This document shows, piece by piece, positions 22,888 through 31,394 of a DNA stretch of 64,000 nucleotides. Under the pieces are notes generated by a model. The model was given only the letters and a program-made list of their open reading frames with translations, was not told the origin of the DNA and ran no database searches. The translations under genes and the position numbers were made by a program. Every line of letters begins with the position of its first letter. Positions within the stretch are counted from its first letter, which is position 1. Origin of the DNA: an uncultured Phascolarctobacterium sp. (GTDB taxonomy: Bacteria; Bacillota; Negativicutes; Acidaminococcales; Acidaminococcaceae); the NCBI GenBank assembly GCA_958448515.1, contig CAUDEF010000010.1, forward strand, positions 1-64,000, in the 5' to 3' direction.

Positions 22888-23787
22888 ATGTTTTTTGATA
22901 GTTATGATACCCCCGTTTTTCGTCCTCCAAGTGAAGCGCGCAGTTTTATTTTGCGTGTTACAAGAGGTTGTGCTCATAATAAGTGTACTTACTGCAATAT
23001 GTACAGAGGAGTACCTTTTCAAATTTTATCTGAAGAAGAAATTGCAAGACAGATAGCAAGTGCTGTTTATTTTGGACAGGATAAAGTAAGACGTGTATTT
23101 TTAGCTGATGGTGATGCTCTTGTTTTGCCTACTGCCAGACTGCTGAAAATTCTGCAGCTGCTGAGAGAAAGCTTTCCCAAGCTGCAGCGAGTTTCTTCCT
23201 ACGCTGCGCCTAAGGATATTCTGCGTAAGAGTGAAGAAGAGCTCAGAGAACTTAAAGAAGCAGGACTGCAGCTTTTGTATTACGGCATGGAAACAGGTGA
23301 TGATATCACTTTGAAAGCTGTTAATAAAGGTGTCAATGCCGAAGAAGCAATTGAGGCAGGAAGACGTGTTACTGCAAGCGGTATGAAGCTTTCATTAATG
23401 GTTATTTTGGGACTTGCAGGACAGGAAGGCTCCAAAAGACATGCTCTGGCTACAGCAGAAGCTATAAATATTATTCAGCCTACTATGCTGAGCGCTCTGA
23501 GCTTGATGCTCTATCGTGGCAGTGAGCTTTTAGATCAGTTTGAGCGTGGAGAATTTAATCCTTTGTCACCCCAGGGACTCATGGAAGAGCTTTCGCTGAT
23601 GATGGCAAATATTAACTTGCCGGAAGACAGGCACTGCATTTTCAGAAGCAATCACATTTCTAATTATGTGCAGCTTGCCGGTACTTTGCCTAAGGATAAG
23701 GAACGGCTATTGCAGGAGATTGGTTACAGCATAAAAGAGTTAGGCAAATTGAAGCACTGGGATGTATATAACAATACAGAGTTTTAA
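22888..23787 (+). CDS. Radical SAM protein, B12-independent type, function unknown
   Basis: A 299-residue radical SAM enzyme. The cluster-binding Cys residues are 28, 33 and 36 (RGCAHNKCTYC), a CX4CX2C spacing rather than the usual CX3CX2C. The barrel then shows VFLADGDAL, YYGMETGDD and LMVILGLAGQEG, which fit the HemN/Elp3-like barrel order. No cobalamin or TRAM domain is present. It is followed 15 nt later by an NlpC/P60 gene. I cannot name a substrate; it could be a tRNA- or cofactor-modifying enzyme. Confidence 0.82.
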   Translation: MFFDSYDTPVFRPPSEARSFILRVTRGCAHNKCTYCNMYRGVPFQILSEEEIARQIASAVYFGQDKVRRVFLADGDALVLPTARLLKILQLLRESFPKLQRVSSYAAPKDILRKSEEELRELKEAGLQLLYYGMETGDDITLKAVNKGVNAEEAIEAGRRVTASGMKLSLMVILGLAGQEGSKRHALATAEAINIIQPTMLSALSLMLYRGSELLDQFERGEFNPLSPQGLMEELSLMMANINLPEDRHCIFRSNHISNYVQLAGTLPKDKERLLQEIGYSIKELGKLKHWDVYNNTEF

Positions 23788-23802
23788 GTCAGGATTGTAA
23801 GT

Positions 23803-24480
23803 ATGAAAAAATTGGTTTATTGGTTTATTGTTTTCAGTTTTTTGATTGTTCCTTTAACTGCAGATGCTGAGACTTTTACTAAAGGCGATAGCGGCTGGAA
23901 AATTAAGGTTGCGCAGCAAAAGCTGCAGCTGCTCGGTTATTATAAAGAGCAGCCCAATGGCAAACTTACTTCTGCCATGCAAGTAAGCCTGAAAAAGTTT
24001 CAAAAGGAAAATAAACTGAAGGTAAACGGTAATCTTGATGATAAAACTTACAGCAAACTTGTCTGGTGTGCTTTCGCCAGAGAAGGAATTGCCAAGGTTA
24101 AGGGCAAAGATGTTGTGAGAACTGCAGCCAAATTTAAAGGAGTTCCGTATAAATTTGGCGGGACAGGAAAAAATGGTTTTGACTGCTCCGGATATGTGCA
24201 GTATGTATTTGAAAAACATAGGGCTAAATTGCCGAGAAGTGCTGATGAGCAGGTACTTGAGGGTGTTTTTGTTCTGCAGAAGAAGTTAAAGCCTGGAGAT
24301 CTTGTGTTCTTTACTACTTATGCACCAGGTGCTTCCCACGTAGGAATTTATGCTGGAAATGGAAAATTCTGGAGTGCTTCTACTTCAAAAGGTGTAATTT
24401 TGTCAGATTTAAAAGATGATTATTGGAAAAAACGGTATTACGGAGCAAGAAGGGTATTGCTGACCAACGGTGAACCGTAA
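23803..24480 (+). CDS. NlpC/P60 peptidoglycan hydrolase with PG-binding domain
   Basis: A 225-residue secreted cell-wall endopeptidase. After the signal peptide (cleavage near ADAE) comes a peptidoglycan-binding type 1 domain (about 25-85: KGDSGWKIKVAQQKLQLLGY and LKKFQKENKLKVNG). The NlpC/P60 domain (about 103-222) has catalytic Cys128 in FDCSGYVQ and His179 in SHVGIYAGN. It should cut the gamma-D-glutamyl-diamino acid bond of stem peptides. Both domains are complete. Confidence 0.9.
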   Translation: MKKLVYWFIVFSFLIVPLTADAETFTKGDSGWKIKVAQQKLQLLGYYKEQPNGKLTSAMQVSLKKFQKENKLKVNGNLDDKTYSKLVWCAFAREGIAKVKGKDVVRTAAKFKGVPYKFGGTGKNGFDCSGYVQYVFEKHRAKLPRSADEQVLEGVFVLQKKLKPGDLVFFTTYAPGASHVGIYAGNGKFWSASTSKGVILSDLKDDYWKKRYYGARRVLLTNGEP

Positions 24481-24524
24481 TACGTGCTGGATAATTGATG
24501 AGGAAATCTTAGGAGGGTTTATTT

Positions 24525-26408
24525 ATGATTCGTGAGCGCCGTAATAAGGAAAAACTGGCTTCTTATTACAGAAAATTTATGGAAGAGGGTATCATTGATC
24601 CTAATGTGCATCCGTGGGTTGCTGAATCCTGGCAAAGATGCCGCGCTATCAAATTGCCCCATGAAACTATGCCTAAAATAAATAAATTGGGCAAGGAAGA
24701 AATTGTAGAGCATCAGAAAACTCATGAATTTATTGTTAAATATGTTGACGGCTTGTATGAACAGAGCAAACAGCATTTTAACATTCACAATCTGAGTATG
24801 CTGCTGATTGATGAAAGCGGTTATGTTATTAAAAACTATGCTCTGCCGTTCTTTCAGAGGGTTATTGAGGATATTCAGGGCATGCGTGTTCTGGAAGAGG
24901 ATGTGGGAACTTCCAGTATCAGTATTGCCAGAGAGCATAATGTACCATTTCTTATGTTTGGTCCGGAAATGTGGATTAAAGACAGCCATTCAGGTGATGC
25001 CTGCAGTGCTCCTATTTATGTAAATGGCAAGATAAGATACATTATTTCTTTCTTCTCTCTTGATCAGAACGACTTGCCTTATGATTTGCTGCTCAGCCTT
25101 CTTATGACCATGAAATATTCTATTGAGCAGCATTTATCCATGCTGGAACGCTGGAGCATTAATCAGATTATGATGGAACAGCTGCCTATTTCTGTTTACT
25201 GGATAGGCAAGGATGCTAAAATAAAATATTGCAACGAAAATGGCAGAAAACGTCTTGACGGCAAAGAAGAACTGCAGGATGTTTTTCTGAACTATGAGCA
25301 TATTCCCATTAAAAAAGCTTTGCAGGGAGTGCCGACACATCGCCGTGAAATTACCTGGATTACTCAGGACCGTACCTATGAAGATATTACTACTGTAATG
25401 CCTATCAGAGTCGGCAGCGAAGTGGAAAGTGCGCTGGTTATGTCCATGTCTATTGAGGATTTGAAAACAACTATTGCGCATGCTACCGGTTACAGCTCCA
25501 GATACAGTCTTTACAGTATGGTTGGTGAAACAAGTGAATTCCTTGCTTTGCAGCATAAGGCAACACGTATTGCCAGAACTGACCATAATATCTTACTGCA
25601 GGGTGAGCCGGGTACAGGAAAACAGCGTCTGGCACATGGTATTCATCAGGCCAGCTCTCGCGCAGCTGCACCGTTAATTGTTGTGAAATGTTCCAACGCT
25701 CCTTTGGAGGAACTTGAAGAAGAGTTTTTTGGTTCTATGGACGGAGATCAGCCCATAGCAGGTAAACTGGAACTTTCTCTTGGGGGAACACTGTTCCTGG
25801 ATGAAGTTGAAAAACTTCCGGTAGAGATGGGTGACAAACTGGCAGATGCTTTAACCTATGGTATTACCAACAAAAAAACCGGCATTAACAAAAAATTTAA
25901 TGTTCGTGTTATTGCAGCCTGCGATTCTAATCTGAAACGACTGGCTGATAAGGGACTTTTCTCAAGAAAGCTGTATGAGCTCGTTCTTGATACAACTATG
26001 CGTGTTCCGCCTCTGCGTGAACGTGTAAAGGATATAGAAGTTATAGCTTCTCATATTCTGGCAGAAATGTCAGCTCAGCATAACCTGTCGCCGAAGAAAC
26101 TTTCTCAGGAAGCTGTTGGTATGCTGCTCAGCTGCAGCTGGCCCGGTAATATTAAACAGCTGCAGGGAGTTATTGAGCAGGCATTTTTTCATACGCCAGG
26201 AAGCATCATCGACGCAGAAAATATTAAGCTTCCCGGTGATAAGACACTGGAAAAATCATGGAAGTATGATAAAAAATCATTTATTGCAGCATGGAAATCC
26301 GCCGGTGGTAATATAAGCAAGCTGGCTAATATGCTTGATGTAAGCCGTGTAACGTTGTACAGATATCTGAAAAAATACGGTTTGGGACCTAAGCATAAAG
26401 AAGACTGA
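24525..26408 (+). CDS. AcoR-like AAA+ regulator lacking the GAFTGA loop
   Basis: A 627-residue regulator built like the sigma-54 activator AcoR: an N-terminal SWQRCRA region, a GAF-type sensor (about 60-200), a PAS-like part (about 210-310), an AAA+ domain (about 330-560) and a Fis-type HTH at the C-terminus (GGNISKLANMLDVSRVTLYRYL). Walker A is GEPGTGKQ and Walker B is GGTLFLDEVEKLP. Where sigma-54 activators have GAFTGA, this one reads GDQPIAG, so it probably cannot remodel sigma-54 holoenzyme and may act as a conventional regulator. The GGAGGG site is strong. Its target is not evident. Confidence 0.85.
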   Translation: MIRERRNKEKLASYYRKFMEEGIIDPNVHPWVAESWQRCRAIKLPHETMPKINKLGKEEIVEHQKTHEFIVKYVDGLYEQSKQHFNIHNLSMLLIDESGYVIKNYALPFFQRVIEDIQGMRVLEEDVGTSSISIAREHNVPFLMFGPEMWIKDSHSGDACSAPIYVNGKIRYIISFFSLDQNDLPYDLLLSLLMTMKYSIEQHLSMLERWSINQIMMEQLPISVYWIGKDAKIKYCNENGRKRLDGKEELQDVFLNYEHIPIKKALQGVPTHRREITWITQDRTYEDITTVMPIRVGSEVESALVMSMSIEDLKTTIAHATGYSSRYSLYSMVGETSEFLALQHKATRIARTDHNILLQGEPGTGKQRLAHGIHQASSRAAAPLIVVKCSNAPLEELEEEFFGSMDGDQPIAGKLELSLGGTLFLDEVEKLPVEMGDKLADALTYGITNKKTGINKKFNVRVIAACDSNLKRLADKGLFSRKLYELVLDTTMRVPPLRERVKDIEVIASHILAEMSAQHNLSPKKLSQEAVGMLLSCSWPGNIKQLQGVIEQAFFHTPGSIIDAENIKLPGDKTLEKSWKYDKKSFIAAWKSAGGNISKLANMLDVSRVTLYRYLKKYGLGPKHKED

Positions 26409-26412
26409 TGAA

Positions 26413-26452
26413 AAAACTGCTGCATTTTGGTAATGCAGCAGTTTTGTTGTTG
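26413..26452 (+). terminator. Terminator after the AAA+ regulator
   Basis: A 14-bp stem AAAACTGCTGCATT with its complement AATGCAGCAGTTTT, followed by GTTGTTG. Confidence 0.85.
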
Positions 26453-26481
26453 TATTGCGGCAGAGTAGTAAGGAGTATTTA

Positions 26482-27441
26482 ATGATTATAGAAAAGCTTA
26501 AATCCTTTTATGCAAAAATTCAGGAATTGTGGAATACAAATTATTATTTTTCTTTTTGGTTTATTCCCGGAAACGGTCAGAATATTGCCAAAAAAAATGT
26601 AAAAAAGGATCATTTGAAGTATGCTCTAGCCGGTGCCGGAACTGCGTTAGGTATTTTTGTTGGCGGTTTAGGCGTGATGGCGTATATTTCCTATCAGAAT
26701 TATGTTCAGCAGGATGAACTGAGAGAGTTTCAGCTTACAAAACATGAACAGGAAGAAAAACTTTCCCAAATTGAAAAACTGGCAGAAAAAAATCAGCAGC
26801 AGCTGGCTGAAATAGCAGCTTTGGAAGAACAGGTGCGTCAGCATATGGAAAAGGCAGGCGTTAAACTGCCGGAAAAAGCTGATGAAAGCGCTTATGGCGG
26901 TAAAGGCGGTCCGTTTGAAGGCGAAGTATCTAAAATGAATATTTTGATGGAGCAGGAGAAGAATATTGATCTTGAACTGCAGGCCCGCAAGGAAAATTTG
27001 CAGCAGCTGCTTACTGTGATAAAACGTGAAAATTATCGCAATGAAATGACCCCAAATTTATGGCCGGTAAACAGTTATGATATTACTTCATCTTTTGGCG
27101 GCAGAGTTAATCCCTTTGATAATTACAGCAGCGACTGGCATCCCGGCATTGATATTGCTGACTATTATGGTGCGCCTGTTTATGCAAGTGCCTCCGGTAT
27201 GGTAAGGCAGGCTGGCTGGTATGGTGGTTATGGCAGATATGTAAAGATAGAACATGACTATGGTTATATGACTGCTTACGGACATATGAGCTCTTTGTGT
27301 GTGAGAAATGGTGAATATGTAAAAAAAGGTGAAATTATCGGTTATGTAGGCAGCAGTGGCTACAGTACAGGACCACATCTGCATTATGAAGTTATTCAAT
27401 ACGGAAGACAGGTTAATCCGTTACAAGTTACAAAAGGATAG
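26482..27441 (+). CDS. Membrane-anchored M23 peptidase with coiled coil (second copy)
   Basis: A 319-residue paralogue of the M23 protein at 20.1 kb: one transmembrane helix (about 50-72), a coiled coil (about 75-180, EEKLSQIEKLAEKNQQQL) and an M23 domain with HPGIDIADY, TAYGHMS and GPHLHYE supplying the zinc ligands. All ligands are present. The start at 26482 has AAGGAG upstream. It sits 12 nt before trmB and is upstream of the FtsW and penicillin-binding protein pair, which suggests work during wall growth or division. Confidence 0.87.
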   Translation: MIIEKLKSFYAKIQELWNTNYYFSFWFIPGNGQNIAKKNVKKDHLKYALAGAGTALGIFVGGLGVMAYISYQNYVQQDELREFQLTKHEQEEKLSQIEKLAEKNQQQLAEIAALEEQVRQHMEKAGVKLPEKADESAYGGKGGPFEGEVSKMNILMEQEKNIDLELQARKENLQQLLTVIKRENYRNEMTPNLWPVNSYDITSSFGGRVNPFDNYSSDWHPGIDIADYYGAPVYASASGMVRQAGWYGGYGRYVKIEHDYGYMTAYGHMSSLCVRNGEYVKKGEIIGYVGSSGYSTGPHLHYEVIQYGRQVNPLQVTKG

Positions 27442-27453
27442 GAATAGGATAAG

Positions 27454-28092
27454 ATGAGACTGAGAAAGAAACCCTGGATTGAAGAGGCGATGAAAGAACT
27501 GCAGAACGAATATGTTTATATGCAGGATCTGGAAAAATTTAAAGGCAAATGGCAGGAAATGTTTCCCGGCAAGCGCCTGTGCCTTGAAATTGGCTGTGGC
27601 AAAGGCCGATTTACAATAGGCATGGCAGAGCTTAATCCGAATAAAGCATTTATTGGTGTTGAAACCCAGCATGATATTGCGTATTATCCGGCTAAAGCAG
27701 CTAAAGACAAAAAACTTGATAATGTAAGAATTATTTGTGCTAATGCAGAAAATCTTACTGACTGGTTTGAACCTGGTGAAATTAAAGAGATTTATCTTAA
27801 TTTCAGTGACCCATGGCCTAAGGCAAGACACACTAAAAGAAGATTGACACATCGTAATTTTCTTGAGAAGTATAAACAGCTTTTAGGCAAAGGCGGGCAT
27901 TTGCGCTTTAAAACTGATAACAGAGGTCTTTTTGATTTTTCTGTGGAAGAGTTTAAAGAGTTTGGTCTGGAAATTATTGCACTCAGTTATGATTTGCATA
28001 ATTCAGAGTATGATAATCCTGTACAGACTGAATATGAGCAGAAATTTAGTGCGTTGGGAACACCAATTAATTTTTGTGAGGTAGTTTTCTAA
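27454..28092 (+). CDS. trmB: tRNA (guanine-46-N7)-methyltransferase TrmB
   Basis: A 212-residue SAM-dependent methyltransferase for m7G46 in the variable loop of tRNA. LEIGCGKGRFTIG is the SAM loop, FIGVETQ follows, and LNFSDPWPKARHTKRRL is the unmistakable TrmB signature. RFKTDNRGLFDF and PVQTEYEQKF finish the family pattern. Full length. Confidence 0.96.
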   Translation: MRLRKKPWIEEAMKELQNEYVYMQDLEKFKGKWQEMFPGKRLCLEIGCGKGRFTIGMAELNPNKAFIGVETQHDIAYYPAKAAKDKKLDNVRIICANAENLTDWFEPGEIKEIYLNFSDPWPKARHTKRRLTHRNFLEKYKQLLGKGGHLRFKTDNRGLFDFSVEEFKEFGLEIIALSYDLHNSEYDNPVQTEYEQKFSALGTPINFCEVVF

Positions 28093-28108
28093 AAAGTAGG
28101 GAATTGGA

Positions 28109-29305
28109 TTGAATAAAATTGTTGAATTACTGAAAAAGCCAGATATGATGATATATTTTCTGGCTATTATACTGATGAGTATAGGTTCCATAAATGTATT
28201 AAGTGCCAGTTTTTTAGATGCGGAGGATATGTTTGGAAATGGTTATCATTTCTTCTTTCGTTATCTGATTTTCGGTATATTCAGCTTTTTTGTAATGTGG
28301 CTTGTAAGCAGACTTGATTACAGAAAGTTTTTGACGGATAATAGTCTGATGCTATCGTATGGCTTGGTATTGTTACTGTTGATTGCTGTAGACGTTGTGG
28401 GCATTACCAATAAAGGTGCTCAGCGCTGGCTGTATCTGGGACCTTTTTCCATTCAGCCTTCAGAACTGGCAAAAGTTGTCGTTATCATGCTTACAGCACG
28501 TTTTTTAGGTGATGCAGTCAGTAAAAATAAATCTGTAAGCATGGTTTCCGGTATCGGCAGATTTTGTTTTCTGGCAACACTTCTTTTGGCTGCTCTGGTA
28601 TATTTGCAGCCTGACCTTGGAACGGCTGCTATTATCGTTGCCTTAATGGTATGTATATATATAATTGCCGGAATTCCGATGAGCCAGGTTTATACTCTGC
28701 TTGGACTTGGTATGGCGGGAGCGGTGGCTTTTACCGTTTCTACGCCTTATCGCATGGAGCGCATAAAAGTATGGTTTGATCCGTGGCTGGATGAGATGGG
28801 CGCAGGCTACCAGATGGTTTTGTCTCTTCTGACTATTGGCAGCGGAGGACTTACAGGAACAGACTGGGGTCAGGGAAGCGGAAAGTATTTATATCTGCCG
28901 GAGGCTCATACAGATTTTGCCTTTGCGGTTTATTGTCAGGAAAATGGCTTTTTAGGAGCCTTGCTGCTGATAGTTTTATTTTCGCTTTTGTGCATTGCCA
29001 TGATTAGAATTGCTTTAACCACAAAAGACAAGCGTGGTTTTTTACTGGTTTGCGGCATAACATTTTTAATTGCAGGACAAGCTTTTGCCAATATGGCTAT
29101 GGTTTGCGGTGTTTTTCCGGTTATCGGCGTTCCGCTGGTTTTTATAAGTTATGGCGGAACATCCATGCTGATATCGCTGATTTCCATAGGTATGGTGCTT
29201 TCTGTGTACAGAATGGAAGAAAAGCGAAGAAAGCTGGAAGAACAAAGTCAGCCACAGGACAGACGAAATGACTTTAGAGTGATTAACAGGAGGGAATGGA
29301 AATGA
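28109..29305 (+). CDS. FtsW/RodA/SpoVE peptidoglycan glycosyltransferase
   Basis: A 398-residue SEDS-family membrane glycosyltransferase with about ten helices that polymerises lipid II. Signature segments are NKGAQRWLYLGPFSIQPSELAK, given here as GAQRWLYLG and IQPSELAK, QPDLGTA with the essential Asp, LLTIGSGGLTG, LPEAHTDFAFAV and VPLVFISYGGTS. LPEAHTDF and the partner PBP favour FtsW/SpoVE over RodA. Translation appears to start at TTG 28109, with AGGG 8-10 nt upstream. Its stop overlaps the PBP start (ATGA). Confidence 0.9.
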   Translation: MNKIVELLKKPDMMIYFLAIILMSIGSINVLSASFLDAEDMFGNGYHFFFRYLIFGIFSFFVMWLVSRLDYRKFLTDNSLMLSYGLVLLLLIAVDVVGITNKGAQRWLYLGPFSIQPSELAKVVVIMLTARFLGDAVSKNKSVSMVSGIGRFCFLATLLLAALVYLQPDLGTAAIIVALMVCIYIIAGIPMSQVYTLLGLGMAGAVAFTVSTPYRMERIKVWFDPWLDEMGAGYQMVLSLLTIGSGGLTGTDWGQGSGKYLYLPEAHTDFAFAVYCQENGFLGALLLIVLFSLLCIAMIRIALTTKDKRGFLLVCGITFLIAGQAFANMAMVCGVFPVIGVPLVFISYGGTSMLISLISIGMVLSVYRMEEKRRKLEEQSQPQDRRNDFRVINRREWK

Positions 29306-31308
29306 GACACTCTTCTGTTGCCAATCACAGAAAAAGATATGTTCTTTTGTGTGGTGTTATTTTTGCACTGGCGCTGGTTGTTGTGTGCAGATTAGCCTGG
29401 CTGCAGCTGGTTCGTGGAAGTGAGCTGCAGGAAAGGGCGGCTGATAAGCTTACAGCGCATATCACTCAGAAAAATCCTCGCGGAAAGATTGTTGACCGTG
29501 ACGGTGAGGAGCTTGCAGTCAGTATTATGACCGGCAGTCTTTATGTAGATCCGCTGAATATGAAGGATGAAAAAGGTACCTCGCCACAGCGTGATGTAAG
29601 ACGCTTAGCTGCTGATTTATTGGGTTCTGTTTTGAAAATGGATGCAGAAAAGCTTTATAAGGATTTTAACGAGCCTGTTCACTTTATGTATCTTAAGCGA
29701 ACCATGGATCCCAAAGAGGCTGCTGCCGTGCGGGAAATTATCAGGGAAAATAAACTTCCGGGAATCCATTTTTTACAGGAAAGCAAGCGCTATTATACGA
29801 AAAAAAGAGCTGCTGCCCAGGTTATTGGTTTTGTAGGAACCGATGACAAGGGGTTAAGTGGCATTGAACTTGAGCTTGATGATATCTTGCGGGGTAAGGA
29901 TACTGAATATAAGGCTTTTTTTGACACAGCCGGCAATCAGATTCTGGGCAAGGAATATCAGCGCGGCGAGCGAAAAAGTAATCTTTCTACCGTGTACCTT
30001 ACTTTAGACAGTAAAATGCAGTATGTTCTGGAAGATGCCATGGATGATGCTATTGCCAGAACTAAGGCTAAAGGTGCTGCTGCCATTATTATGGACCCTT
30101 ATACTGGTGAGATACTGGGCATGGCCAGCAGACCGACTTTTGATCCTAATGAGTTTTGGAAAGCGCCTTCTGCTAACTGGAGCAATAAGGCTGTTTCCAT
30201 GATTTATGAACCTGGTTCGGTATTTAAACCGATAGTTGGCTGCATGGGATTGACAGAAGGTCTTATTACACCAAATACAATGATTCAGGATAATGGCAGT
30301 ATTAAAATTGCCGACAGAATTATTCATAACTGGGACGGAGAGGGCATGGGTCTTATTCCTTTCTCAGAAGTAATTAAGTTCTCCATTAATACTGGTATGG
30401 TGCAGCTTGGTATGGAGCTTGGAGCTTATAAGCTGATAAGCTACAGTGAGAAATTTGGCTTTGGCTCTCCTACCGGAGTTGATTTGCCAGGTGAAGAATA
30501 TGGCATTTTATATGATCCAAAAAACATGTATGACCCTGATATTGCCACCATGGCTATAGGACAGGGTATTGCTGTTACGCCATTGCAGATGCTGAGAGCA
30601 ATTTGTGCTATTGCCAATGGAGGAGATCTGCTGCAGCCATATATTGTGAAAAAAATGGTTGATGCTGATGGCAATATTATCAAAGAAGGACAGAAAAAAA
30701 TTGTTCGCAGAGTGCTCACTGAACAGGTAGCAAGTCAGATGCGCATGATGATGGAAAAAGTTGTCAGTGAGGGCGGCGGTAAACCTGCAGCTATTAAGGG
30801 ATATCGTATTGCCGGCAAAACCGGTACAGCTGAAAAACTGGCTGAAGGCGGCGGTTATGCTGCCGGTGAATATATAGCTTCATTTGTGGGCTTTGTACCT
30901 GCAGATAAACCTAAATATGCTATGCTTGTTATGCTTGATACACCGCAGGGGGCTTTTTATGGTTCTCAGGTATCAGCGCCTATTTTCAGAGATACGCTGC
31001 AGCAGATTCTTGTTGCCAAAGGCATTCAGCCAAGCAGCAGCGAAGGACTGCCTTCCTTTAATGAGGCTGGCGTAACTTCCGGCAAGGACATGACTAAAGT
31101 AAAAGTTCTGCCTAAACCTGTAGTAGAAGCTAACGGAAAAATAAAACTTCCTGATTTTACAGGATATGATATGCGCAAGGCTGCAGATGTTCTTGAAGAA
31201 GCTGGTCTGCGCCTGCATCCGTTTGGCAGCGGCAAGGCTTATCAGCAAAATCCGGCTCCCGGAAAAGAAGTTGATAAGGGAACTACTGTAAAGATTTGGT
31301 TTAAGTAA
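29302..31308 (+). CDS. Class B penicillin-binding protein with PASTA domain (FtsI/SpoVD-like)
   Basis: A 668-residue transpeptidase partner of the preceding SEDS protein. One N-terminal helix (about 12-32) is followed by a PBP dimer domain (NPRGKIVDRDG), then the transpeptidase with catalytic Ser in EPGSVFKP, SxN in SINTG, and KTGTAEK. A C-terminal PASTA domain (about 605-668) starts LPDFTGYDMRKAADVLEEAG. The start at 29302 is fixed by the ATGA overlap with the ftsW-like stop and GGAGGG 7 nt upstream. PASTA-bearing class B PBPs pair with SpoVE or FtsW. Confidence 0.93.
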   Translation: MRHSSVANHRKRYVLLCGVIFALALVVVCRLAWLQLVRGSELQERAADKLTAHITQKNPRGKIVDRDGEELAVSIMTGSLYVDPLNMKDEKGTSPQRDVRRLAADLLGSVLKMDAEKLYKDFNEPVHFMYLKRTMDPKEAAAVREIIRENKLPGIHFLQESKRYYTKKRAAAQVIGFVGTDDKGLSGIELELDDILRGKDTEYKAFFDTAGNQILGKEYQRGERKSNLSTVYLTLDSKMQYVLEDAMDDAIARTKAKGAAAIIMDPYTGEILGMASRPTFDPNEFWKAPSANWSNKAVSMIYEPGSVFKPIVGCMGLTEGLITPNTMIQDNGSIKIADRIIHNWDGEGMGLIPFSEVIKFSINTGMVQLGMELGAYKLISYSEKFGFGSPTGVDLPGEEYGILYDPKNMYDPDIATMAIGQGIAVTPLQMLRAICAIANGGDLLQPYIVKKMVDADGNIIKEGQKKIVRRVLTEQVASQMRMMMEKVVSEGGGKPAAIKGYRIAGKTGTAEKLAEGGGYAAGEYIASFVGFVPADKPKYAMLVMLDTPQGAFYGSQVSAPIFRDTLQQILVAKGIQPSSSEGLPSFNEAGVTSGKDMTKVKVLPKPVVEANGKIKLPDFTGYDMRKAADVLEEAGLRLHPFGSGKAYQQNPAPGKEVDKGTTVKIWFK

Positions 31309-31394
31309 GAAGAAATATTATCAACATAGCAGGAACTTTACATTGCGGTAAAGAAGTAGTAATAGCTAGTTTTTATTTTTGGAGGAGGGTATCT

